The notes under the pieces are model-generated. The model had not been told where the DNA came from and ran no database searches. It worked only from the letters and a program-made list of their open reading frames with translations. From Buddleja alternifolia (taxonomy: Eukaryota; Streptophyta; Magnoliopsida; Lamiales; Scrophulariaceae): a DNA stretch of 64,000 nt. Where the stretch lies: contig CM033392.1 in the NCBI GenBank assembly GCA_019426215.1, positions 37,372,980 to 37,436,979 on the forward strand, given 5' to 3'. A program made the translations under genes and the position numbers. Of this stretch, positions 35,314-47,733 are shown in pieces (the first letter of the stretch is position 1; each line of letters starts with the position of its first letter).

Positions 35314-36828
35314 TGTTAGGAAATTTCATGTTAGATGTTTTGATGATGACAAGATAGGATTTTTTTGTTAGACCCCAAAATATAATGTAAGTTTTTGTTT
35401 CATAGATCATTTGTATAAGCGTTTGAATGTATGTAATTTTGTTAGGCTTGTAATTTTTATCATTCTAGATTTTAGACTAAGTATTAGATACTGAATCGCT
35501 AATAGAATTCTAGGTGAGTTTATTAGAGAAGAAGTTGAAGATCAGCGTCTGAAGTCAAATGAAGATGAAGATTTATCCTTAGCGTCTGTCAAACACTGAA
35601 GGACTATTTCAGGATTTATGGATCAAGCGCTCAAAGCACTCTAGCGATCAGAATCAAATTCACCTAAAATAATATCTCAAGTCATGAAGGACTTAAATGC
35701 AATCATTCAACGAACATTTATTTCAAACGGGAAATAAATTCAAATGCATTAAATGCCTGATAAGAGCATTAAATGTGATAAGCCAATATGACTTGTAGAC
35801 AAGCCACCTTTTGACTAGACTGTCAGAATTTCAATGTTTATAGCTGCTCCCGTCAAATCGGTACCAGCAGGAATTCAGGAATGTCAGAGAAAAGGTATAC
35901 TCACGCGCCGCATGAAAGGCACGCTTCTGCATGTGTCCAACGGACATAATCCCAAGAAAAAGCCTGTAAATACCTTACCTCCATCAAACCCTAAAACAGA
36001 CATATACATAATACACGACAGACACACAATACACAAGATACACATAAAAAGAAAAAGCTTACAAACTCCATAGCCAAAATTTTTCAAGCTTTTTACATAC
36101 ATTCCATACAGTCAAAAATATCTCATACTACTTCCAAATAAGAAACCAAAGTTCTTACTGAGATATTCCAAGTTGTTTGATCTTTCCAAAAACAAACAAA
36201 CCCTTGTGATAAAACTCTCAACCTTTCTTCTGAGTGAGAAAGTTGTTGAAACCCCTTAGAGGCAGTATTTCTGAGTGAGAGAAGCTTGTAGAAGAAGATC
36301 TTCATTGGTGCTGACATCTGTATGATCAAGGAGCCCGAGATCATTTTCACCTATTTACTATCTTGTAGAAGATTCTGTGTGATTCTTTGATAATCAACTT
36401 AGTAAATTTTCTCCAAGTGAAAAAGGAGGAGAAGGACGTAACTGGGATTACATCACCCAGTGAACCTTATATCTTGTGTTATTTACTTTTACTATAGTCT
36501 TGCTTTATATTATTTTTATCTATTCTGAAAAAGACAAGTTATATCTGTCAAGCGACTATTTAACCAAAACGAACGCTAAAAGCTTTAAAATCATTTCTGC
36601 TGTGCTAACCCTGATTAAGTGATCTAAGTGTTACCCTACTTTGGTAAACTGCTGAAATCACTAAGTCTAAGTTATCTTTACTGAAGCGTTTGACCCAAGC
36701 GCTCAACTCTCTAAGCATTCTAATCTTTAAAAGTGATAAGAAATTTTTGAAACCGAAAAAGACTTCAGGGTCTATTTAACCTCCCCCCCCCCTTTCTAGA
36801 CCCTTTTGTATGCCACTTGGGACCACCA
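35314..36828 (+). repeat. 5' LTR of SIRE-D (1515 bp)
   Basis: Begins TGTTAGGAAATTTCATG and ends GGGACCACCA, two bases before the PBS. The first ~410 bases recur at 22290-22701. Near its end is a C-tract (36782-36792) and the segment CCTTTTGTATGCCACTTGGG. No 3' LTR is present to measure divergence. Confidence 0.82.
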
Positions 36829-36830
36829 AG

Positions 36831-36842
36831 TGGTGTCAGAGG
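36831..36842 (+). promoter_or_regulatory. Primer binding site of SIRE-D
   Basis: TGGTGTCAGAGG, one mismatch from the initiator-tRNA-Met type TGGTATCAGAG used by most plant Copia elements. Confidence 0.7.
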
Positions 36843-36943
36843 GGTTGAAGTAGAAACCTAAGCGTTTCCGAGCGTAACTGCTTGTTTAGATCCAATTTTC
36901 TAAAACTTAGTCGCTTTAAAATTTTCTTTAAAAACATCTCATT

Positions 36944-39900
36944 ATGGCTTTTAACAAAATGCCTAAGCTCGTAGAATCAAATTTCGATTCTTGGAAACTT
37001 AGAGCATTTGCGTATTTATGTTCTTGCGATAATGAAATGTGTGATGTAGTTTCAGACAGACCCATTAAAATCATGAAAGTGATAACTCGTGCACCTGGAG
37101 CTGATGAAGCCACTCCACATGGATATGTCGAGAAGCCTAAATTAGAATGGACGCCTGATGATCAGAAAAGAGCAAATCTAGATAATGTTGGACGAAGTGC
37201 ACTTTACTTAGCGTTAGGAGACAATGATGCATTGTTCAACAAAATCAAGCAATGTAAAACTTCCAAAGAAATATGGGATAAGTTGGCTATAGTGTGTGAA
37301 GGCTCAACATAGATGAAGGAGAACAAGCTTTCCATAGCCATGCAAAGATTTGAACATTTCAAGATGCAGCCTAATGAGACGCTAGAACAATTGGACGCAA
37401 GATTTACTATGCTCATTACAGAGTTAGCGTCATTAGATAAAGAGTTGACCAATAAGGAAATGGTCAATAAGATTTTTAGAAGTCTTCCAAGCAAGTATTT
37501 AATCAAGATTGTTGCTATAAGAGAATCACAGACATTGGAGATCCTTACTCCAGAACATGTATTCTCCGAATTAAATGCATTTGAATTTGAATTGGGTGAA
37601 GTCAGCGACACATCGACTTCAGCGACTGAATCAGGAGCTTTAATCGCTACCACCAACAGTAAGGGTAAAGCGATTAGTGAGGTGAAAGCAACATAATCAA
37701 ATGAAGATAAAGAGATGGCTTTATTGGTCAAGAAATTTCTAAGATATGAAAAGAGAAATCCTGTTGGACAAACTTCATTTCAAACCCCTCCCCCAGCGCC
37801 TCAGTATCAAGCACCAGTGTACTCAGCACCTCAAACAGTAGCACCAGTTCCTTATCAAGCGCCTACAACTCCTACTCAGAATCTCACAGCGCCAGTCATT
37901 TCCAAGCGATTAACCACTGAACAAAAAAATTAATTTGTGCTATAATTGTAGGAAACCAGGGCACTACTAGGTAAATTGCCCTTATCCAAATGTGTCTAAG
38001 CCCACAAGGCAAGACTATGCGGATAGAAACCAATTTAGGAGCAACCTTCGTCAACAAGGTTTGCTAGCAGAATCTGAACCATTCCCCGCACCTGAAGAGG
38101 ATTTAGAATCATCAGATGAAAGTAGTGATGATGAACCAACAAGCGACTCAGCGTTGATCTGTCTTATGGCAAGAGACGATGAAGCGTCTGACGACTCGCT
38201 ACCAGAGGTAACCACCGAATTATCTCATCCTCTTTCTTATGATGAATTACTTGACAAAGTTAATGAATATTATAAACATTGTCAAGATGCCGCCAAAATA
38301 TATCAAAATGATCTCGCTATTATCTCATCAATCACAAGAGATAAAGTAATGCTCAAAGCAGAGTTGACAGTTCAATAAGAATGCATTGAGAAGAACCAAT
38401 CACTTGAGAGTGAGATTATTCAATTAAAAAGCGATCTTGATATAATAGTCAAGCGAGAAGCTGATCTGATCGCTAAACTTGCCAAATCAGAGCAGCTCAT
38501 CTCATCATTATCAAAAGCTTCAAAAAAGTTGGATAATGTGACTGAGGTAACAAGAATATTTGGTGAAAAGACCGGTTTAGGATGCAATAAACTTGGTAAA
38601 CAACCAAATAAATCTAATGTTACAGTGCACAACAAAGGAAAGGGTGTTTTCTTTGTTAAGAAAGGTTCACAAAGACAAACGCTAAATGAACCAAGCGACA
38701 ATGGTACGAGGCCAAATGAGAAAGCCAAAGCTGACTCAGGCAAGCGAAAGGCGAAAGAAAATGTTCCGCAAAGACGGGTTCATCCAAAATCTCAAAAGGC
38801 TAAGGATAAATTTGACCACTGTGAATCAAGCGCTAAGCATCAAGCAAGAAAAGAACAACCAAAGCCAGCGCCAAGGAAATACCATTGTCAATATCCACAA
38901 AAGTCTAAATCATATTATCGCTACTATGATAATTATGATTATGACTATGATTATGATTACTACTCTAATCGAGGATATTATTATACACCCAAAAAGCTCA
39001 CACAACACAATGTGAAACCCAAGAAGGCCTGTATTCCTAAAGTTTTAATTCAAACCAAAGTCACTAACAATGAAGGACCTAAGACAACATGGGTACCTAA
39101 GAAGAATTAGAACTATCCTTTAATGCAGGTACCTAGAGCCAACACCGATACTTCAGTTTGGTACATTGATAGCGGGTCGTCAAGGCATATGATTGGATCA
39201 AAGAATCTCTTGATCAACTATCGTGCAACTAACGGTCCTCAAGTTATATTCGGTGATAACTCAAAAGGTAAAACCAAAGGTATAGGTATCATGCATAGGG
39301 GGAACATCATGATCAGTGATGTATATTATGTTGAGGGTCTTAAGCATAATCTGTTAAGCATTCGTCAATTTTGTGATAAAGGCTTTGAAGTAAAGTTTTC
39401 AAGCGACTTCTGCTATGTTAACGACGCTAAGACTAAGTCTACTAAATTAAGAGAAAAACGAACAAATAATGTTTATTTAGTGGATCGGGATTCTACAATT
39501 GATAACAACCCCACATGCTTTGTTGCTAAAAATCAAACTGAATTGGGTTGGTTATGGCATAGAAAAATGAATCACCTCAACTTTAAGGCAATCTCTCAGT
39601 TAATATCACTAAATCTTGTAAAGGGATTACCTAAGGGTTCCTTTCAAAAGAATCGCTTATGTGATGCATGTCAAATGGGTAAACAAGTTAAATCATCTTT
39701 TAAGAAGAAACTATGTCTATCTACTTCTAGAGTTCTTGAACTATTGTATCTAGATTTCTTTGGTCCTATTCAAATCATGAGCGTTAGTGGTAAAAAGTAC
39801 TCGCTAGTAATAGTTGATGATTTCTCTCGCTATACAAGGGTAGAATTCCTAGCAACCAAAGATGAAACTAGTGTCAAGCTCACATCGCTAATTCGTCAAT

Positions 39901-42322
39901 TGCAAACTTATAAAGATTTAAAGGTGACAAGAATTAGAAGCGATAGAGGAACTGAATTTACTAACCAATTTTTTGAGAAGTTTTGTATAGATTTTGGAAT
40001 ACTTCATGAGTATTCTATTCCTAAAACACCTCAACCGAATGCTTAAAGAAGCTGCTAGGACGATGCTTGCAGAGTCTAAGCTGCCTCAAAGGTTTTGGGC
40101 CGAAACTATCAATACCGCTTGCTACACTCAGAACCGGTGTATGATCAACAAGCAACATGAGAAGACTCCATATGAGTTGTGGAAGGGACGTATGCCTAAC
40201 GTTTCATATTTTCATGTATTTGGTTCAAAATGTTTCATTCATAACAATGGATCCCAAAGTCTAAAGACATTTGATCTTAAAGCGGATGAGGGAATCTTCC
40301 TAGGCTATGCCAAAAATGGAAAGAGTTTTTGCATCCTAAATAAGATCAAGAATCCATTCATGTTGTGTTTGATGATGCTAACCAAGAACCGAGTAAGGTT
40401 AATTCTGATGATATAGGAATTGAAGATCTTGCCCAACAAGCGTCACAAATTAATCTTGGTGATAATGGTGATGATGAGGATGAGGAGATCTTTGTACCTA
40501 TCCCTAAGATTACTCGTGAGGTTACAAATGATGATAGTATCAGAATAGCTGATGATCATGAAGAGAATGATCATCAAGAGCAAAATGGAACTGTGAATGA
40601 TGCAGCGACTGCGCCAGAGACAAATGAGGGTCAAGCGATTGATAATCAAGAGTCTCTCAACCCGTTCCAACCAGACCGTAAATGGCTCAAAGATCATCCA
40701 CCAGAGCTAGTAATTAGAGACATTGAAGCATCTGTTAGAACTAGGTCCGCTACAATTAATGAGGCCATGTTCGCAAGCTTCCTATCTCAAATGGAACCAA
40801 AGAAAGTGGATGAAGCGCTCAGTGATTCAAGTTGGGTAGAAGCAATGCAAGAAGAGCTTAACCAGTTTGAGAAAAGCAAGGTTTGGAAGCTAATACCAAG
40901 ACCAACTCACCAAGGAGTTATTGGGACTAGATGGGTTTTTAGGAACAAGATGGATGAAGATGGCATTGTTATAAGAAACAAAGTCAGATTAGTCGCTCAG
41001 GTTTATTGTCAAGAAGAGGGTATTGATTTTGATGAGACGTATGCCCCAGTAGCCCGTCTTGAAGCGATTAGGATGTTCCTAGCATTTGTCGCCTTCAACA
41101 AGTTCACAGTATATCAAATGGACGTGAAGAGTGCATTCCTGAATGGTAAACTCCAAGAAGAAGTCTATGTGGAGCAACCTCCAGGATTCATCAACAACCA
41201 TGGCAAAAGTATGGTCTACAAATTGGACAGGGCACTCTATGGCCTTAAACAAGCACCAAGAGCATGGTATGACACTCTCTCTATCTTCCTTATAGGTAAA
41301 TGCTTTTCAAAAGGCAGTGTTGATACAACGTTCTTTAAAATTACCCATAATGAAGATATTCTTATAGTCCAAATTTATGTTGATGATATTATATTTAGCT
41401 CTACTAATAAGCGATTGTGTGAGAAATTTTCGAAAATGATGCAAGATCAATTTGAAATGAGCATGATGGGTGAATTAACTTTTTTCTTAGGATTGCAAGT
41501 TAAACAACTCCCAAATGGCATATTTATAAACCAAGCTAAATATACAAGAGATATGATTAAGAAATTTGGTATGGAAAATGCATCATATTCAAAAATTCCA
41601 ATGAGCCAAACGCTTAAGTTAGATAAAGATGAAAATGGAAAGAAAGTTGATATCACTAACTATAGAGGTATCATTGGATCATTTCTTTATCTTACCGCCA
41701 GTAGACCCGACATTATGTTTTCGGTATGCATGTGTGCACGCTTTCAAGTTGATCCTAAAGAATCACACTTAAATGCTGCTAAGAGAATCTTAAATACCTA
41801 AAAGGCACACAAAATGTGGGCTTATGGTATCCAAGGGACTCTCCTTTTGAACTAATTGATTATTCAGACGCAGATTTTGCAGGATGCAAAATAGACAGAA
41901 AAAGCACTAGTGGTACATGTCAATTTCTAGGTGATAGACTAATTTCGTGGCATAGTAAGAAACAACAATCCATAGCGACTTCTACCGCTGAGTCAGAATA
42001 CGTAGCCGCTGGGAGCTGTTGTGCACAAATCCTTTGGATGAGGCAACAACTTAGAGATTATGGAACAATCTTAGGTCCTACCCCAATCCATTGTGAAAAC
42101 CAAAGCGCTTTAGCTATGACCCAAAATCCAGTTCTTCATTCTAGAACTAAACACATTGATATTCGATACCATTTCTTGCGTGACCATGTTCAAAAGAAAG
42201 ATATCTCCATGCACTTCATTGGAACTGACAAAGAATTGGCAGATATCTTCACCAAAGCGCTTAACGAACAACACTTTCTCACTTTGAGAAGTGAATTAGG
42301 TATGATTGATTTAAACGCTTAA
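36944..42322 (+). pseudogene. gag-pol: SIRE-D gag-pol, multiply broken
   Basis: Gag starts MAFNKMPKLVESNFDSWKLRAFAYL. In-frame stops are at 37310-37312, 37694-37696 and 38376-38378, and the zinc knuckle (about 37940-37985, CX2CX4HX4C) has a frameshift and a stop. A charged, Tyr-rich spacer (YYRYYDNYDYDYDYDYY) precedes protease WYIDSGSSRHM (39162). LWHRKMNHLN marks the pre-integrase domain. Integrase keeps LDFFGP and RSDRGTEF, but a deletion near 40040 removes the segment with the catalytic Glu and shifts the frame. Another shift is near 40345. RT (YVDDIIF, about 41380) is open to 41801, where a one-base loss shifts RNase H (DADFAGCKIDRKSTSG, TAESEYVAAGSC) into the 41816-42322 frame. Confidence 0.9.
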
Positions 42323-43202
42323 ATCATAAAGCATCATATTTATAGGCATACAATTTAGGGGGAATCCACCTTATGTTTATGTCTAAAGCGTTTGTCAAAA
42401 ATCTAAAATAAGTCATCAATTTTAGGAGGAACTTTAAAATTGTACTTGTATCAATATATAAAGCGACTGTGATCAAAAATGACTTTTAAAATCTTATGCA
42501 TTGATCACTAGCGCTTATCTTTATGCATGACAAAGTCAATCTCTAATAAATGAAAATGTCTTTTATTAATCCAAGCGATTGATTTTATCTCAAACTTTAA
42601 GAAATTAAATTTCTGTTCTCAAAAAGACTTCAGCGTTAAAAGGATTCCCACTTTAACGCTTAGTGAATTTCTCTAAAAATCATGCATAGTTTTCATCGCT
42701 GAAAGTAGCGTCTGGATAAGTCCAAAAGATTAGATTTGACAACTGTTCACACATGCTTATCACATCAAACTGACGGTTAATGATTCCTATCTAAAAACTA
42801 GGCGGTTCAGCAACTGCACCAGTCTGAGTACGTGTCATGTACTATCAGACGCGTGTATCTCACACTGAAAATTTCAAAATTTTCAAACATTTTTTTTTAA
42901 AAGGTAACCGCGGATTTCAAATTTTATATTTCACAGTTGTTACCATATTTACCGCACTTTTTGACATCCGTATTTATAAGTAAACGGCTCAGATTTTATT
43001 TTTATTATTTTCAAAAATAGTTTTTGTACATGTGTCTTTCATCTACCAGTTGAGGAGTTACTTTTTGCCTCCTACTTAAATCCTTCACAACCTTTACAGT
43101 AAAACTTTATCACTTCCAAATCTTCTCTACTTTAAGAGTTATCTCTCTAAAGCAAAAAGAACATATTTTTTTCTCCTCTACCGAAGCTTTTCAAGTTCAT
43201 CA
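42323..43202 (+). other. SIRE-D pol to post-pol gene spacer
   Basis: No coding region. Contains a PPT-like AATTTAGGGGGAA (about 42350) not followed by an LTR, a TATA-like TATTTATAAG (42971-42980), and a pyrimidine-rich leader before the ATG. AGCG tetramers are frequent. Confidence 0.6.
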
Positions 43203-45358
43203 ATGGCACCCAAATCTTCCAAATCGGCTGCCGGAAAATCTTCCAAACCAAAGAAACCAGTCACTGTTAATGCCGGCTTTCTTGTTAACTGGGACTATCT
43301 CTTCGATAACCAGAACTTTCCTCTCCGGACTGTTCTTCCATTTGTCCAAGAGTCTGGTTTACGCGATATGATAACTACCATCTTTAATTACTTTGAGGAA
43401 GAAACTCTTTTTTTCTTGAAGAACGCAAAAATCTCCGACGACGGAAACTCCATTTCCCGCGTCTTTCCCTTTGCCCATGAAACCTTTGTTCTTACCCCTT
43501 CTCTGATTTCTTCCCTACTAAATCTACCCAGTGATGGTGCCGAAGTAGAAAATGTCACTCTTGGAGATGCTACAAAGGTATGGACTTTGATCAAGAAAGA
43601 TGAAGTTGAAGCTTCTTATGAACCCAATTTCAAGAAAAACGATATGAAGGGCGAATATGTCATTCTCGCAGACATTTGCACCAAGATGATCGAATGCAGA
43701 AAGGGAACTTTTAATAAAGTGACAAATCTCCAGTACAAGATGATGGTCGCCATTCTGACCAAACTGAAGATCAATTGGTCCCTTTACGTTTTTAATCGCT
43801 TCAAACAAGTGATGGCCAAGTCGGTGAATCCCAAACCTTACGGAATTGTTTTAAGTCGTATTCTTAGTGCTAGCGGTTTCACCAACTCCGCTGGAAAGAA
43901 GATCCTAGTGCTAAGGTTTTATGGAAAGAAGATGATCAGTGAGCTGTTGAGGCCAAGGAAACGTGGCGGTGCAGCGGTGCCCAAAGATGAGCGTGAGCGA
44001 CTTCTTGCCGAAGGAGTTGTTCGCAACGATGATGAAGAGCAAGCTTCTTCGTCTTCATCATCATCTTTATCGGAAGAAGAGGTGGTGGTTAAGCAACCCA
44101 AACGAAAGATCGCTGTTAAGGTCGCTGAGCCAGCCAAGCCAGCAAAGAAGCAGAAGCAGAAATCGAAGCCCAAGAAAAAAAAAAAGTCTCCTCTTCCTTC
44201 TCCTAAATCTCCCTCTCCTCCACATGCCTTCATCATTTCTCCAGAAGAGGAAGAAGAGGTAGAAGAAGTACCGCTTGCCCGAAGGCGTACTCCTTCATCC
44301 ACTCCAGCTGCTTCGACAAGCGCTCGAACAGAGCCAGCGCTTGAAGAGCCAGCCAGTGTTCCACTTCCTTCTGACTCTGTTTCAGAAATCAGCTCAGATC
44401 CTAAAGCCTATGCTCAATCTGAAAGGCTTTCTCATTTTCAGGGTAAGTACTTGTGAAAAACAAAGTAGTTTATCCTTTCCTCGTTAGGTTTTCCTTACTA
44501 ACGCTAGGATAAAACCTGTTTCAGCCGAAATTGACGCGGATATTCAAAATGCTCTTAACACTCTTGAGTCTTTGAATATACCTATTCGTGCTGGTCCCAT
44601 CACTTCTTTTCTCGATTTAGATCTAGAAGAAGTTGTCCCGGAGCCTGAGGAAACTATACCAAATGTTGAAACAAATCAAGCGACTGACACAGTCGATGAT
44701 AGTCCTCAGGGTAAGTGTCGAAGTCTCTTCTTTGTAATTTCTACTTAGTAGAAATTTTGCTTGCTTTTCTCAACCGCTTACATGTATCAGCTCAAGAAGC
44801 ACCAGACACTGATGCACCTCCATCTTCAGCAATTTCCATTGAAGTAGATATTGATCTGGCAACTGTTGTGGATATAGCTAAGGAAGTAGCACAAGTCCTT
44901 CCTAACATCACCAGTCAGTGAAGCGACTGAGCATGTTGAGCAGTCGATAAAAGTGGCCCCTATCCCAACAGAGTTCATTGCTTTTGTTCCCACTCCAACA
45001 GGGTCTCCTCCTCATGTCATCGATTTCTTTCCTCGTGGATATTCTTCCGAAGTTGAATTTTATTATGCCGCTAGAGAACGAGACACCCAGACCCTTGCTA
45101 AAGCCGAAATCAACTTTCAAACCACTCTTCATAAGCCTGATTTATCTAATTCTGCCAAGTTTGAATTCTTCGAGCGATTCGCTGATCTAGGTCTTTACAA
45201 TCTTGAACGACTTCAATCTAGACTTGAGTATATTCATCGACCAGCGATCAACATGACAGAATTTGACGAGAAGCGTTTTAACTTTTCTGGCCATTCTGAA
45301 GAGTCCTTTTATCCTTTGCGCCAGAATAAAGTCGTCATCAAGAATCCTCATATGGGTA
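43203..45358 (+). pseudogene. SIRE-D post-pol (env-position) gene with apparent introns, 3' truncated
   Basis: Start MAPKSSKSAAGKSSKPKK. Exon 1 (43203-44442) encodes a globular region (FLVNWDYLFDNQNFPLRTVLPFVQESGLRDMI; LILTKLKINW-like; KPYGIVLSRILSASGF) resembling 'putative plant transposon' proteins, then an acidic/Ser run and a Lys-rich stretch (about residues 295-345). Putative introns 44443-44524 and 44711-44790 both have GGTAAGT donors, end in CAG, and lie in phase 1; joining them gives EIDADIQNALNTLESLNIPIRAG... then QEAPDTDAPPSSAIS. A frame change near 44919 (TGA) precedes APIPTEFIAFVPTPTGSPPHVIDFFPRGY. The gene is cut at 45358 by the Tat-E LTR. I see no signal peptide or membrane segment. 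The function is unknown. Confidence 0.68.
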
Positions 45359-46164
45359 TGTAAACAACAAATTTTAAGTCTGCAATTTAACAAACAAGAA
45401 ATGTTGTACAAAATATATTTAATTGAATCAAACGATTTAATGAGTACAAATCTCTAATTATTTATCCTCTGATTCTTCACTTCAAGAACTTTGATTTGAA
45501 TATTGGAGCAGAAATTGCTTCTTTGATCTTCTCCAATGTGGATTTGAATGTTTATAACGTTGATGCGAGGGCTCGATAGCTTAATCTCAGATCAAACGAT
45601 GTAAATGATTTGGGAAAGTTGAAAGCTTCAAGGTTGACTCGTCGCTTTGATCTTCCTTTAACTTGATTTGAACTTCTATAACGTTTATTCGAGTGTTTAA
45701 CACCTTAATCTCGAATCAAACGTTATAATTTGATGAATTTTGCTTAGAACGCCTTGAAGTTTGCCTTGAACGCCTTCTTGAATTTGAAGAACTGGTAGAG
45801 AGAATTTGGGAAGTTCTCTTGTCTTCTCTTGCTCAAATGCACTTGTGAATTGGTGAATTGGTGGTTGAATCCTTGAATTTGAACCCCAATTTATAGTTGT
45901 AGGGGTGGAAGACTTTTCCAAAATCACCATTATTTAATTAGCAATCACTACCATATTTAAGTGGTTGATTTGATTTAATTATGATTAAATTGCCACATGG
46001 CACCTCATAATTGGCCAATGCAAGAAGTATTTAAATATCAATTATTCAATTATCTAATTTAAGGATAAAATTTTATTAAATCCTTAAATATAAATGAATG
46101 AGTTTATTTGATATTAATTTACATGTGTCGCCATTTAATTGGCTACAAATTTTATTTGTCTACA
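45359..46164 (-). repeat. 3' LTR of Tat-E (806 bp)
   Basis: Minus strand runs from TGTAGACAAATAAAATTTG to TTGTTGTTTACA. The inner edge is defined by the PPT. The outer edge is inferred from the TG...CA rule and the abrupt end of SIRE-D coding sequence. A TATA box (TATAAATT, 45888-45895 reversed) lies within. The partner LTR is outside the window. Confidence 0.7.
45888..45895 (-). promoter_or_regulatory. TATA box of the Tat-E LTR
   Basis: Minus strand TATAAATT in the context CTACAACTATAAATTGGGG. Confidence 0.55.
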
Positions 46165-46180
46165 AATGCCCCCTCGCGAC
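46165..46180 (-). promoter_or_regulatory. Polypurine tract of Tat-E
   Basis: Minus strand GTCGCGAGGGGGCATT directly before TGTAGACA, the usual GGGGGCATTTGTAGACA junction of Tat elements. Confidence 0.75.
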
Positions 46181-47400
46181 TTGTCCGCGAATGATGCTTG
46201 AAGTCGCGTCTTGAGTGGATAAGTCGCGACATTTTGATGTTCACAGTTGGGCTTCGCTGAATACATGTAGACTTTGGAATTAGAAAAAATGACCGAAGAT
46301 TTGGACAGGTGATCCAGTACATTTATTCTTGGACCCTTTAATTTGAGATCCACAACTCCGTTTCCTTTTAGTGTTCAAAGAGCAGCCTCGTCTTTTCTTT
46401 TCTTTTTTTAAATAAAAGGCCCACCAGTTAGAGATATAATCAAGCTTTGTTGGACTAATTTAGCCCGTTAGTAGCTTCAGTTTTGTAGCTCAAAGGAAGA
46501 CTTTCCAAATTTAAACAAGAAAACCCAAGCCTTTGTTATTATTTCTGTTTGAGCCCAACAACTTATGGTGTAATGAACCGGCTACATAGCATCTTCATCC
46601 TTTTTCTTCTTCCAGAACATGATCAACCAACAACAATAAGAACAGCAATGCATCTCTTTTTGCTTGCTTTAGTTCAAACAACATCTTCTTTTTATTCTGT
46701 AATGTTTGTAGCACTTGCATGATTTTTTGAATTTATTAAGAAAAGTATTTTCCTCATTTACTCTGATTCCTTAACTTTTCTTATCTTGTTTCCCATTTTC
46801 TTTTGATTAATCTTTTCATAGCTTTCATTTCACACTATAAAATGGGGGCTGAGTTCTAGTTTGAAACACACAAAAATCTGCTCTTCTTCCTTTTCTTTTT
46901 TCTTGCAACTCGGCTAGTAATCGAAAGAAAAAAAAATTTGCTCCTCTCTTTTCTTTGTATACATCAAAGGAGTGTGGCTTTTTCAGGTTCGTATTTCTTG
47001 CAACTTGGTAAGTTATGTGTATATCATATTTTGATTTCTCATTTCCTGTAATTTCACACACGACATGCCGACGAAATGCTAGAACGACTGACCCTCTTTT
47101 TTTGAAATCTGATTTTTTTTGACTAAATTTCATAACAAGATCTCCACAATCCAGAAACAGATTTGAGTATACAAATTAACAGAAAATAACGAACATTGGA
47201 TCGGTTCTTAGTGTTCAGAAGTATGGAAAATGCAAGCATTCAGATTAAAGGTGATAATGAAGAATACTGAATACCTGAAGAATTGACTAATTCTTTTTTT
47301 CATAGAATGGTTATGCAGGAACCCATTTAAGCATGAGAAAGAAAACTCTCTCTCTCTATCTATATATATATGTATGTACGGCGTTGTATATATACGTTAC

Positions 47401-47436
<36 letters not shown>

Positions 47437-47476
47437 CTATATACATATATATAATAGCAAAGTGGGCCACATGCCC

Positions 47477-47514
<38 letters not shown>

Positions 47515-47733
47515 ACATTCATGTTCTAATTTGCAACAAATCCCTTTTGAGTATCCAAAAAAAAACATTTTCGAACCCCACTCAACTTTTTTTTTTTTTT
47601 TTGTCTTGATCTTTGAATCAAATTGAGCCAAATAATTTATTTTTTTTTCCAACTCAAATCCTTCAAATTTTAATTTTTTTTTCGTCAACCTTTCATTGAT
47701 ACTTTGTTCCGTTGTATTTTGGCATGTAATACA
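46181..47733. other. Tat-E upstream region of the PMD gene
   Basis: AT-rich, no ORF of note, should contain the promoter of the antisense PMD gene. Holds CT and TA microsatellites at its right end. Confidence 0.55.
47351..47511. repeat. Compound (CT)n and (TA)n microsatellites
   Basis: CTCTCTCTCTATCTATATATATA, then two long TA runs (about 47402-47432 and 47479-47511) separated by GTGGGCCACATGCCC, itself near-palindromic. Confidence 0.92.

Larger units (their letters stand above)
35314..45358 (+). mobile_element. SIRE-D: Copia/SIRE-like element, 3' end displaced by Tat-E
   Basis: 5' LTR (35314-36828), PBS, gag-pol in Copia order (gag-PR-IN-RT-RNaseH, 36944-42322), a spacer, then a post-pol gene (43203-45358). 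A long LTR and an extra gene after pol fit the SIRE/Maximus lineage. Tat-E starts at 45359, so the 3' LTR must lie beyond 64000 or be lost. The tetramer AGCG is scattered at unusual density through LTR, pol and the post-pol gene, which argues they belong to one element. Confidence 0.85.

Noticed and set aside
42350..42362. AATTTAGGGGGAA as the SIRE-D PPT
   Set aside because: No TGTTAGG LTR start follows, and SIRE-like sequence continues for 3 kb.
43919..44302. Antisense ORF rich in Ser and Gly opposite the SIRE-D post-pol gene
   Set aside because: Reverse reading of the Ser/Lys/Pro-rich low-complexity stretch.
45359..45366. GGTATGT at 45356 as a third intron donor of the SIRE-D post-pol gene
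   Set aside because: It coincides with the TG end of the Tat-E LTR; the coding sequence ends here because of the insertion.
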